Assembly (NCBI RefSeq): GCF_019977335.1
Contig: NZ_AP024653.1
Coordinates: 682,001-746,000, forward strand
DNA length: 64,000 bases
Direction of reading: 5' to 3'
DNA from: Arthrobacter sp. NicSoilB4
GTDB lineage: Bacteria > Actinomycetota > Actinomycetes > Actinomycetales > Micrococcaceae
The notes under the pieces were generated by a model. It made no database searches and was not told the origin of the DNA. It saw only the letters and a list, made by a program, of their open reading frames with translations. Of the stretch, positions 54,025 to 62,325 are shown one piece after another. The translations under genes were made by a program, and so were the position numbers. Each line of letters begins with the position of its first letter. Positions within the stretch are counted from its first letter, which is position 1.

Positions 54025-54386
54025 GATGATGAATCCTTTGCCTGTGTGCCGCGTGCCGCGGCATTGGATTGGAGCACGGCGTCAAGGCTGCGGAACTGCT
54101 CCTCGCGGACCAGCCGGTACTGGCCGATCCATGCGGTGAGCGCCTCCAGCCGCGCGGGGTTCAGGTGGACGGGCCGGCGCTGGGCGTCGCGCGTGCGCGT
54201 GACCAGCTGTGCCTGCTCGAGGACCTGGATGTGTTTCGAGACCGCCTGCTTGGTGATCGCGAAAGGTTCCGCCAGTTCATTCACGGTGGCCGGACCCCGG
54301 CTGAGCCGGGAGATGATGCGGCGGCGGACGGGGTCGGCGAGTGCCAGGAACGCCGAGTCGAGCATTCCGTCGTCGCGTTCGTCCAT
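54021..54386 (-). CDS. ArsR-family transcriptional regulator
   Basis: The 121-residue protein is a winged helix with FLALADPVRRRIISRLSRGPATVNELAEPF and the recognition helix ITKQAVSKHIQVLEQAQLV. No Cys metal sites are seen, so it is not a metal sensor. It precedes and overlaps the SRPBCC gene and probably controls it. The ATG at 54386 is chosen because AGGAGG lies about 11 bases upstream; the GTG at 54398 would overlap that site. Confidence 0.88.
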   Translation of the reverse strand: MDERDDGMLDSAFLALADPVRRRIISRLSRGPATVNELAEPFAITKQAVSKHIQVLEQAQLVTRTRDAQRRPVHLNPARLEALTAWIGQYRLVREEQFRSLDAVLQSNAAARGTQAKDSSS

Positions 54387-54599
54387 TGGGAGCGCCACCT
54401 CCTGCCGCCTGTAATCAACTCAAAGGTTTATCAACCTTCTGGTTGTTTAAGGATAAGACGGGTGCCGCGGCAACGCAAGGGGTGTATCGCTCCGTCGGCG
54501 GGAATGGGCACTGCGCCACGGTGAACTCTCGGCAAACGTCCGGCCAATGGGGCAGGAAATCCGCCGTTTGGCCGATCCGGCGTGGAGATACTGGAAGGC

Positions 54600-56243
54600 A
54601 TGACTACCTTTACTCGTCGTCAAGTACTGCGTTCCGCAGGGGTCGCCGCCGTGGCCGGAGCCATGGCCGCCAGCACTCCCGCGGGCGCATTTTCAGCCTC
54701 CCAAACCGGCCTCTTTGGCCACGGGATCGCCTCAGGAGATCCCATGCCGGGGAGCGTGCTGCTGTGGACCCGCGTCACGCCCACCCCGGAATCACTACCC
54801 GGCAGCGGTGCCGGCCCGGACGTTTCCGTGAGCTGGGAAGTGTCGGCCGATGCAGCCTTCACAAAAGTGGTGGCCCGCGGTACCGCCTCCACCGGCCCGG
54901 CCCGCGACCACACCGTCAAGGTCGTTGCAGACCGGCTGCTGCCCGCCACGAGCTACTGGTACCGGTTCGCTCTTGGGGAGGAGATCTCTCCTGCAGGCCG
55001 CACGCGGACCGCTCCGGCCGCGGGGGCGGCGGTGGACCGTCTGAAGTTCGGTGTGGTGTCCTGCGCCAACTGGCAGGCGGGCTACTTCTCCTCCTACCGC
55101 CACCTGGCCGCGCGGGGCGATCTCGACGCCGTCCTGCACCTTGGTGACTACCTCTACGAATACGCGCCGGGGGACTACCAGGCCCGGGACGTCGTCGTCC
55201 GCCCGCACGACCCGGCCTTCGAGATGACCCGGCTGGAGCACTACCGGCGCCGCCACGCCCAGTACAAGACCGACCCCGACCTCCAGGCCCTGCATGCCGC
55301 GGCCCCGTTCATCGTGACCTGGGACGACCACGAATCGGCCAACGACGCCTGGAAGGGCGGAGCCGAAAACCACACCCCCGGAGTCGAAGGCGCCTGGAGT
55401 GAGCGCTTCGCCGCCGCGCACCAGGCCTACGCGGAGTGGATGCCGGTGCGCTACGAGCCCGGCGGCCAGCTCTACCGCCGGCTGGACTTCGGCTCGCTGG
55501 CCAGCCTGTCCATGCTGGATCTGCGCACCTACCGCGACCAGCAGGCCGCCAACGGTGCCGATCCCGCGATCAGCAGTCCCGCCCGCACAATCACGGGCGC
55601 CGCCCAGATGGACTGGCTGCTGGGCAACCTCAAGTCCACGGGCCCGCAGTGGAAGCTCGTGGGGAACCCTGTCATGATCGCGCCGGTCCGGGTTCCCTCG
55701 ACGCTGAGCAGCGCAGAGTTGGCCGGAGTGCAGAAGCTGATGGGCGGGACCAGCATCAGCGGGGTGCCCTACAACGTGGACCAGTGGGACGGCTACGAGG
55801 CGGACCGCAACCGCGTGGTCCGCCACCTGCGGGACAACGCCGTGAAGGACACAGTGTTCCTCACCGGCGACATCCACTCCGGCTGGGCCTGCGACATCCC
55901 CGCGGATCCGGCCAGCTACCCGGCCACCGGCGATTCCGTGGCCGCGGAACTGGTCTGCACCTCCGTCACGAGCGACAACCTCGACGACATCCTGAATGTT
56001 CCGCCCCGGACCGGATCCGTCGGCGTCGAGAACGCCATCAAGGCGGCCAACCCGCACGTGAAGTACCTGGACTTCGACTCGCACGGCTACTCCGTCCTGG
56101 ACGTGACAGCCGCCGGAGTCAGGATGGACTGGTACGTCCTTGCCGAGCGCACGTCCGCCGGGTCCGGATCCACCCTGTCCACTTCCTTCAATGTTCAAAC
56201 CACGACGGGCAAGGTCACGCCCGCCCAGGGAGGTCTCGCATGA
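54600..56243 (+). CDS. phoD: Alkaline phosphatase D, Tat-exported
   Basis: The 547-residue protein has a twin-arginine signal (TRRQVLRSAGVAAVAGAMAA), a fibronectin-like N-terminal domain and a PhoD catalytic domain with the metal motifs VVSCANWQAG, HLGDYLYEY, TWDDHESANDAW and TGDIHSGW. It hydrolyses phosphodiesters and monoesters outside the cell using Fe/Ca. The ATG at 54600 follows GGAAGG closely. Its stop overlaps the next phosphatase gene (ATGA). A Pho-regulon site was not found by eye in 54399-54599. Confidence 0.92.
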   Translation: MTTFTRRQVLRSAGVAAVAGAMAASTPAGAFSASQTGLFGHGIASGDPMPGSVLLWTRVTPTPESLPGSGAGPDVSVSWEVSADAAFTKVVARGTASTGPARDHTVKVVADRLLPATSYWYRFALGEEISPAGRTRTAPAAGAAVDRLKFGVVSCANWQAGYFSSYRHLAARGDLDAVLHLGDYLYEYAPGDYQARDVVVRPHDPAFEMTRLEHYRRRHAQYKTDPDLQALHAAAPFIVTWDDHESANDAWKGGAENHTPGVEGAWSERFAAAHQAYAEWMPVRYEPGGQLYRRLDFGSLASLSMLDLRTYRDQQAANGADPAISSPARTITGAAQMDWLLGNLKSTGPQWKLVGNPVMIAPVRVPSTLSSAELAGVQKLMGGTSISGVPYNVDQWDGYEADRNRVVRHLRDNAVKDTVFLTGDIHSGWACDIPADPASYPATGDSVAAELVCTSVTSDNLDDILNVPPRTGSVGVENAIKAANPHVKYLDFDSHGYSVLDVTAAGVRMDWYVLAERTSAGSGSTLSTSFNVQTTTGKVTPAQGGLA

Positions 56244-57520
56244 GCCGTTCATCAACCAACCGTCCGACGCCGGGCCGCCGGCAGTTCCTGCAACTCGCCG
56301 CTGCGGGAGGCGCCGCCGTCGTGCTTTCCGCCGCGCCGGGCACCGCCTGGGCCGCGCCGGCCGCCGGACGGACCCGAAGTTACGTGCTGGTGGTGGACGG
56401 CTGCCGGCCCGACGAGATCACACCCGCCCTGACGCCGAGGCTGGCGGCACTGCGCGATGCGGGCACCAATTTCCCGGCTGCACGTTCCCTGCCGGTGATG
56501 GAGACCATTCCCAACCACGTCATGATGATGACGGGGGTGCGCCCGGACCGTTCGGGTGTGCCTGCCAACTCCGTCTTCGACCGGGCTGAAGGTGTGGTCC
56601 GCGACCTCGACCGGTCCACCGATCTGCGCTTCCCGACCCTCCTGGAACGCTTGCAGGAGCGTGGCCTCACCACCGGATCGGTGCTCAGCAAGAAATACCT
56701 TTACGGCATCTTCGGTGCACGAGCCAGCTACCGCTGGGAGCCCCAGCCGCTGCTTCCCGTCACCGGGCACGCTCCCGACGCCGCCACCATGGACGCCCTG
56801 CTGGCGATGGTGAGCGGCCCGGACCCGGATTTTGTCTTCACCAGCCTGGGCGACATCGACCGCGTGGGCCACTCAGACCTCTCCGGGACCACGCTGCGGG
56901 CGGCGCGCGAGGCTGCTCTGGCGGACACCGACGTGCAGGTGGGCCGGTTCGTCGACCATCTCAAGAGCGCCGGCAAATGGGATTCCAGTGTGCTGATGGT
57001 CCTCGCTGACCATTCCATGGACTGGTCCATTCCCAGCAACGTCATCTCGATCAACCTCATCCTGCAGTCCAGGCCGGAGCTGCAGGCGAACGTCGCGGTT
57101 GCCCAGAACGGGGGCGCGGACCTGCTCTACTGGACCGGCCCCGAAGAGGACCGCGCGGCCGGGCTGGCCGCCGTCGAACAGCTGGTCGCGGCCCATGAGG
57201 GCGTGCTGTCGGTCAACAGGCCGGAAGACCTCCGGCTGGGCGGCGAGGCCGGAGACCTGGTGGCCTACTGCCGCGCGGGGTGGCGTTTCTCCGACCCGTA
57301 CGTGGCGTCCAACCCCATCCCGGGCAACCACGGGCACCCCGCCACGGAGCCAATTCCCTTCTTCGTCTCCGGCGGTAACCCGAGGGTAGTGAAAGGGTCG
57401 GTGTCCTCCGAAGCTGCCCGGACCGCCGACGTCGCGCCGACGATCGGCGGTATCTACGGGCTGACGCCCCCTGCCGGCGGCTATGACGGGACAGCCCGGA
57501 GCTCCGCCGTCACAGGGTAG
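56240..57520 (+). CDS. Tat-exported phosphodiesterase/nucleotide pyrophosphatase family protein
   Basis: The 426-residue protein has a second twin-arginine-type signal (GRRQFLQLAAAGGAAVV) and an alkaline-phosphatase-superfamily domain of the type I phosphodiesterase kind: LVVDGCRPDEIT (metal Asp), PVMETIPNHVMMMTG (nucleophile Thr region), DIDRVGHSD and VLADHSMDW, and PGNHGHP near the C-terminus. It probably degrades nucleotides or phosphodiesters outside the cell with PhoD, to which it is translationally coupled. A strong terminator follows. Confidence 0.85.
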   Translation: MSRSSTNRPTPGRRQFLQLAAAGGAAVVLSAAPGTAWAAPAAGRTRSYVLVVDGCRPDEITPALTPRLAALRDAGTNFPAARSLPVMETIPNHVMMMTGVRPDRSGVPANSVFDRAEGVVRDLDRSTDLRFPTLLERLQERGLTTGSVLSKKYLYGIFGARASYRWEPQPLLPVTGHAPDAATMDALLAMVSGPDPDFVFTSLGDIDRVGHSDLSGTTLRAAREAALADTDVQVGRFVDHLKSAGKWDSSVLMVLADHSMDWSIPSNVISINLILQSRPELQANVAVAQNGGADLLYWTGPEEDRAAGLAAVEQLVAAHEGVLSVNRPEDLRLGGEAGDLVAYCRAGWRFSDPYVASNPIPGNHGHPATEPIPFFVSGGNPRVVKGSVSSEAARTADVAPTIGGIYGLTPPAGGYDGTARSSAVTG

Positions 57521-57550
57521 CCCCGCCACACCCACCGTCGCACGATCAGA

Positions 57551-57616
57551 CAACGCGGGGTCACTTCGCGTCCATCCCCTACCCGGGAAAGGCGCGAAGG
57601 GACCCCGCGTTTTTTG
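57551..57616 (+). terminator. Terminator hairpin, second copy of the CAACGCGGGGTCAC repeat
   Basis: CAACGCGGGGTCACTTCGCG pairs with CGCGAAGGGACCCCGCGTT and is followed by TTTTT. The left 16 bases are identical to those at 53457-53472. It ends the phosphatase operon. Confidence 0.9.
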
Positions 57617-57656
57617 TCGCAGACCAGTATTGTACCCACGATCCTAACTTTGTTAG

Positions 57657-57671
57657 TATGTCAGGACAAAC
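57657..57671 (+). promoter_or_regulatory. Shared operator-like motif upstream of the tautomerase
   Basis: TATGTCAGGACAAAC at 57657-57671 matches 14 of 15 bases of TATGTCAGTACAAAC at 58181-58195 upstream of iolC. It lies 17 bases before the tautomerase start and overlaps its probable promoter. Confidence 0.5.
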
Positions 57672-57688
57672 TAATGAAGGAGCAGCGA

Positions 57689-58105
57689 GTGCCTCTCGTG
57701 CGAATAGACGTCAACCAGGGCCGCAGCCCCGAACAGCTCCGCGCGATCAGCCAGAGCATCCACGACGCCATCCTTGCCGAATATGGCATTCCGGAGCGGG
57801 ACTACTTCCATGTGCTGACCGAGCATCCCGCGGGGCAGATCGTCGCCCAGGACGCCGGGCTCGGCTTCGAGCGGACGCCGGATCTCGTGATGATCCAGAT
57901 CTTTACCCAGGCCGGGCGCGGGCAGGAGGCAAAGCAGTCGCTGTTTGCTGCCATCGCGGAAATGCTGGCCGCCGTTGGAGTCGCCGGCGAGGACGTGTTC
58001 ATCGGCTACGTCGAGAACGCGGCGGGGGACTGGTCGTTCGGATTTGGCCGGGCACAGTACGTCACCGGCGAGCTGGGCGTGCCGGGCGCGAAGCCTCGCA
58101 CGTAG
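57689..58105 (+). CDS. Tautomerase-superfamily protein (4-oxalocrotonate tautomerase-like)
   Basis: The 138-residue protein starts MPLVRIDVNQGRSPEQLRAI, so removal of Met would expose the catalytic Pro1 of this superfamily. It is about twice the length of 4-oxalocrotonate tautomerase, as in the fused or Tautomerase_3-type members. The GTG at 57689 follows GAAGGAG by six bases; the upstream frame to 57614 is non-coding. It lies ahead of the inositol genes and shares an operator-like motif with them, which suggests co-regulation, but its substrate is unknown. Confidence 0.85.
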   Translation: MPLVRIDVNQGRSPEQLRAISQSIHDAILAEYGIPERDYFHVLTEHPAGQIVAQDAGLGFERTPDLVMIQIFTQAGRGQEAKQSLFAAIAEMLAAVGVAGEDVFIGYVENAAGDWSFGFGRAQYVTGELGVPGAKPRT

Positions 58106-58180
58106 CCTGCGGGGGCGCGCAGGGGTCGCCAAAATGGCGGTCCGCCGCGGGCATATGCCCCGGTCGTGTCATGTTGTAAA

Positions 58181-58226
58181 TATGTCAGTACAAACCTTTG
58201 ACAGCACATGGATTCTAAGGCAAAGT
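58181..58226 (+). promoter_or_regulatory. iol promoter with operator-like motif
   Basis: TATGTCAGTACAAAC (58181-58195) lies next to a perfect -35 TTGACA (58198-58203) and a weak -10 CAAAGT (58221-58226) at 17 bases. The iolC start is about 95 bases downstream. An inositol-responsive repressor binding here is a reasonable inference. Confidence 0.5.
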
Positions 58227-58320
58227 AGTGGATGTGGCCCGGTTCACGCCGGCTTCCTAAGCACCGAAGCTCAGGCTGCGCAAAGGTCCCGAGTTTCCAC
58301 CAGAAAGGTCCGCGATCACC

Positions 58321-59322
58321 GTGACCCACGAACTTCTTACGATCGGGCGCATCAGCGTTGATATCTACCCGAATGACATCGGGGTGGATCTGGAGGACGT
58401 CACGTCCTTCGGAAAGTACCTTGGCGGTTCGCCCTCCAACGTGGCAGTCGCCGCCGCCCGCCACGGCCGCCGCGCCGCCGTGATCACCCGCACCGGCGAC
58501 GACGCCTTTGGCAAATACCTGCACCGCGAGCTGCACAAGTTCAACGTGGACGATTCCTTCGTCACGGCAGTCAAAGAGTGGCCCACGGCGGTCACGTTCT
58601 GCGCAATCAAGCCCCCGGAGGACTTCCCGCTCTACTTCTACGGGCGGGTCCCCACGGCGCCGGACCTGCAGATCAAGGCCGAGGAGCTGGACCTCTCCGC
58701 CATCCGGGACGCCGGCATCTTCTGGTCCACGGTCACCGGACTGTGCCAGGAGCCCAGCCGGACCGCCCACATCAAGGCGCATGAGGCCAGGCCCCGCACC
58801 GGGCTGAAGCCCGGCCAGTTCACCATCCTGGACCTCGACTACCGGCCGATGTTCTGGGCCTCGGAATCCGACGCCCGGGAGCAGGTCGCCAGGATCCTCC
58901 CGCACGTGACCGTGGCCATCGGCAACGACAAGGAATGCGCCGTCGCCGTCGGCGAAGGCACCCCGGACGAACAGGCCGACCGCCTGCTCGCGGCCGGCGT
59001 CGAGATCGCCGTCGTGAAGCTCGGACCGGAAGGCGTGATGGCCAAGACCCGGACCGAGCGCGTCGTCTCCGCCCCGGTGCCGGTGGAAACCGTCAACGGC
59101 CTCGGCGCCGGCGACTCCTTCGGCGGGGCCTTTTGCCACGGACTGCTGTCCGGCTGGCCGCTGGCGCAGGTGCTCGACTTCGCCAATGCCGCCGGCGCCC
59201 TGGTCGCCTCCCGCCTGTCCTGCGCCGATGCGATGCCGACGCCGGAGGAAGTCGCCGGCCTTCTCGCCGAACGCGGCCGCCTTGTGCCGGGAACCTACGC
59301 CACCGAAGGAGCAACCCTGTGA
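58321..59322 (+). CDS. iolC: 5-dehydro-2-deoxygluconokinase
   Basis: The 333-residue PfkB-family kinase has YLGGSPSNVAVAAARHGRRA (ribokinase GG motif) near residue 36 and the C-terminal anion-hole motif NGLGAGDSFGGAF. It phosphorylates 5-dehydro-2-deoxy-D-gluconate in myo-inositol catabolism. The GTG start follows GAAAGG. Its stop overlaps the next gene's start. It is the first gene of the inositol operon here. Confidence 0.92.
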   Translation: MTHELLTIGRISVDIYPNDIGVDLEDVTSFGKYLGGSPSNVAVAAARHGRRAAVITRTGDDAFGKYLHRELHKFNVDDSFVTAVKEWPTAVTFCAIKPPEDFPLYFYGRVPTAPDLQIKAEELDLSAIRDAGIFWSTVTGLCQEPSRTAHIKAHEARPRTGLKPGQFTILDLDYRPMFWASESDAREQVARILPHVTVAIGNDKECAVAVGEGTPDEQADRLLAAGVEIAVVKLGPEGVMAKTRTERVVSAPVPVETVNGLGAGDSFGGAFCHGLLSGWPLAQVLDFANAAGALVASRLSCADAMPTPEEVAGLLAERGRLVPGTYATEGATL

Positions 59323-60299
59323 GTGTCAACCCCGCCGCCGCCACCCTCACGGTGGACGACAATCCGCGCCGTTACGAGCACCTGAGCGTCATCCGCCTCG
59401 AGGATCCGGCTGCGATCGCCCGGGCCGCGCAGACCCGCCGCCGCCATCCCGGCGTCAAGGCGGGCAAACAGAACTTCATCGTCGCCGCCGACCACCCGGC
59501 CCGCGGCGCCCTCGCGGTCGGCAGCGACCCCGTGGCCATGGCCGACCGCCGCCAGCTGCTGGACCGGCTCCAGATCGCCCTGGCCAATCCGGACGTGGAC
59601 GGTGTCCTGGCCTCCCCGGACATCATGGACGACCTGCTCCTGCTGGGCGCGCTCGAGGGCAAGCTGCTCTTCGGTTCGATGAACCGCGGCGGCCTCTCCG
59701 GCCTGGTGAATGAGTTCGACGACCGCTTCACCGGCCACACCGCCGCCGCCCTCGAAGCCCTCGGCGCGGACGGCGGCAAGATGCTCACGCGCATCTGCCT
59801 CGGCGATCCGGACACCGTGGCCACGCTCGAGGCAACAGCCCAGGCCATCGACTCCCTCGCCGAGCGCAAACTCATCGCGATGGTGGAGCCGTTCCTTTCC
59901 ATCCGCGAAAACGGAAAGGTCCGCAACGACCTTTCCACCAACGCCGTCATCAAGTCTGTCGCCATCGCCGAAGGCCTCGGCTCCACCAGCGCCTACACGT
60001 GGATGAAACTGCCCGTGGTGGCCGAGATGGAACGCGTCATGGCGGCCACCACCATGCCCACCGTGCTCCTCGGCGGCGACCCGGACAGCAGCCAGGACGA
60101 GGTCTTCGCCAGCTGGCAGGACGCCCTCGCCCTGCCGGGCGTGCAGGGCCTCACGGTTGGCCGGACCCTGCTCTACCCGGCGGACGGGGACGTCGCGGGG
60201 GCCGTGGCCACTGCCGCCTCGCTCCTGCACCACACCGAATCAGGCCGCACCGCATCCACCCGCACCGCATCCACCCGCACCGCAGAAGTATCGGAGTAA
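59319..60299 (+). CDS. Class I-type aldolase of inositol catabolism (Cgl0158-like)
   Basis: The 326-residue protein is a Cgl0158-family aldolase-like protein found between iolC and iolD in actinobacteria, with KQNFIVAADHPARG, the GSMNRGGLSG loop and a catalytic-lysine context in AYTWMKLPVV. It probably cleaves 6-phospho-5-dehydro-2-deoxygluconate to dihydroxyacetone phosphate and malonate semialdehyde, the IolJ step. The GTG overlaps the iolC stop (GTGA). The last 20 codons include a 15-bp tandem duplication (Thr-Ala-Ser-Thr-Arg twice), probably dispensable. Confidence 0.85.
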   Translation: MSVNPAAATLTVDDNPRRYEHLSVIRLEDPAAIARAAQTRRRHPGVKAGKQNFIVAADHPARGALAVGSDPVAMADRRQLLDRLQIALANPDVDGVLASPDIMDDLLLLGALEGKLLFGSMNRGGLSGLVNEFDDRFTGHTAAALEALGADGGKMLTRICLGDPDTVATLEATAQAIDSLAERKLIAMVEPFLSIRENGKVRNDLSTNAVIKSVAIAEGLGSTSAYTWMKLPVVAEMERVMAATTMPTVLLGGDPDSSQDEVFASWQDALALPGVQGLTVGRTLLYPADGDVAGAVATAASLLHHTESGRTASTRTASTRTAEVSE

Positions 60300-60305
60300 C
60301 TTTCC

Positions 60306-62267
60306 ATGGGAACCAGAACTGCCTCAGGAACACGCAGCATGACGGTGGCACAGGCCGTCGTCGAATACCTGTCCAAGCAGTACACCGTGGACACGGTCGG
60401 CGGCCAGGATTTCCGGGAACGCCTGATTCCGGGCATGTTCGGCATCTTTGGCCACGGCAACGTCGCCGGCGTCGGGCAGGCCCTCAAGCAGTACCAGCAG
60501 CTCGATCCGGCGATCATGCCGTACTACCAGGGCCGCAATGAACAGGCCCAGTCCCACCAGGCCGTCGGCTACGCCCGGCACACCCGGCGCCGCCAGACCT
60601 TCGCGATCAGCACCTCGATCGGACCGGGTTCCTCGAACCTGCTCACCGGCGCAGCGCTGGCCACCACCAACCGGCTGCCCGTCCTGCTGCTGCCCAGTGA
60701 CACCTTCGCCACCCGTGCGGCGGACCCCGTGCTGCAGCAACTCGAGCAGCCCTATGCCTACGACATCACCGTCAACGACGCCTTCCGGCCGCTGTCGAAG
60801 TTCTTCGACCGGGTGACCCGGCCCGAGCAGCTGTTCTCCGCCTTCCACCACGGCCTGCGCGTCCTAACCGACCCGGCCGAGACCGGCGCCGTCACCATCT
60901 CGCTGCCCCAGGACGTCCAGGCCGAGGCCTTCGACGTGCCCGGGGAATTCCTCGCCGAACGCGAATGGCGGATCCGCCGCCCCGACGCCGACGATGAGGA
61001 CATCCGCCGCGCCGCAGACGCGATCCGCGCCGCGAAGCGCCCGCTGATCATCGCCGGCGGCGGTGTGCTCTACTCCTACGCCCACGAGGAACTCGCGAAG
61101 CTCGCCGAGATGACCGGCATCCCGGTGGGCAACACCCAGGCCGGCGTCGGCGTCCTGCCCTGGGACCACAGGTTCTCCCTCGGCGCCATCGGCTCCACCG
61201 GCACGACGGCGGCCAACGCCATCGCCGCCGAGGCGGACCTCATCATCGGCATCGGCACCCGCTACGAGGACTTCACCACTGCGTCCCGGACCGCCTTCCA
61301 GAACCCGGACGTGAAATTCATCAACATCAACGTCGCCCCGATCGACGCCTACAAGCACGGCACGTCCCTGCCGATCGTCGCGGATGCCCGCAAGGCGCTC
61401 GTCAAGCTGAACCAGGCCCTCGGCGGCTACCGGATCGGCGCCGACCTGGAACGGCAGATCGCGGCCGAGAAGACCCGCTGGGACGCCACGGTGGACGAGG
61501 CCTTCGACACCCGCTTCACCCCGCTGCCTGCGCAGAACGAGATCATCGGCGCCACAAGCCGCGCCATGGACGCCCAGGATGTTGTCATCTGCGCCGCCGG
61601 GTCCCTGCCCGGTGACCTGCACAAGATGTGGCGCGTCCGGGACCCGTTCGGCTACCACGTCGAATACGCCTACTCCTGCATGGGCTACGAGATCCCCGGC
61701 GGCCTCGGCGTCAAGCGCGCCGCCTTGGCCGAAGCCGCGCGCGGCGGGACCCAGCGCGACGTCGTCGTGATGGTGGGGGACGGCTCCTACCTCATGATGC
61801 ACACCGAACTCGTCACCGCCGTCGCCGAGCGGATCAAGCTGATCGTGATCCTGATCCAGAACCACGGCTACGCCTCCATCGGCTCGCTCTCCGAATCCCT
61901 CGGCTCGCAGCGCTTCGGCACCCAGTACCGCGCCCTGGACGAGGAGCACCACAGCTTCGACGACGGCGACCGGCTCCCTGTGGACCTGGCCCTGAACGCG
62001 GAAAGCCTCGGCGTGAAGGTGATCCGGATCGAACCGGGGGAGAAGGCCATCGCCGAACTCGAACAGGCGGTCCGGGATGCCAAGGCCGCCCCGGAACGCG
62101 GCGGCCCGATCGTCATCCATGTGGAATCGGATCCGCTGCTGGATGCCCCCAGCTCCGAGTCCTGGTGGGACGTGCCCGTCTCCCAGGTCTCCGAGCTCGA
62201 CTCCACGAAACAGGCCTTCCAAACCTACGCCGACCACAAGAACCGCCAGCGCAAGCTGCTCGGCTGA
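60306..62267 (+). CDS. iolD: 3D-(3,5/4)-trihydroxycyclohexane-1,2-dione acylhydrolase
   Basis: The 653-residue ThDP-dependent enzyme has the N-terminal GRNEQAQSHQAVGYAR (ThDP-activating Glu region), TSIGPGSSNLLTGAALA, and the C-terminal cofactor motif GDGSYLMMHTE with NHGYASIG. It opens the ring of the diketo inositol derivative. The ATG lies seven bases after the aldolase stop. Length and motifs match IolD in full. Confidence 0.96.
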   Translation: MGTRTASGTRSMTVAQAVVEYLSKQYTVDTVGGQDFRERLIPGMFGIFGHGNVAGVGQALKQYQQLDPAIMPYYQGRNEQAQSHQAVGYARHTRRRQTFAISTSIGPGSSNLLTGAALATTNRLPVLLLPSDTFATRAADPVLQQLEQPYAYDITVNDAFRPLSKFFDRVTRPEQLFSAFHHGLRVLTDPAETGAVTISLPQDVQAEAFDVPGEFLAEREWRIRRPDADDEDIRRAADAIRAAKRPLIIAGGGVLYSYAHEELAKLAEMTGIPVGNTQAGVGVLPWDHRFSLGAIGSTGTTAANAIAAEADLIIGIGTRYEDFTTASRTAFQNPDVKFININVAPIDAYKHGTSLPIVADARKALVKLNQALGGYRIGADLERQIAAEKTRWDATVDEAFDTRFTPLPAQNEIIGATSRAMDAQDVVICAAGSLPGDLHKMWRVRDPFGYHVEYAYSCMGYEIPGGLGVKRAALAEAARGGTQRDVVVMVGDGSYLMMHTELVTAVAERIKLIVILIQNHGYASIGSLSESLGSQRFGTQYRALDEEHHSFDDGDRLPVDLALNAESLGVKVIRIEPGEKAIAELEQAVRDAKAAPERGGPIVIHVESDPLLDAPSSESWWDVPVSQVSELDSTKQAFQTYADHKNRQRKLLG

Positions 62268-62325
62268 ACTGGCCGCTGAACACCGGCCCTCAGCCACCAC
62301 TGACTCCAACTCCAAGGACGTTCTG

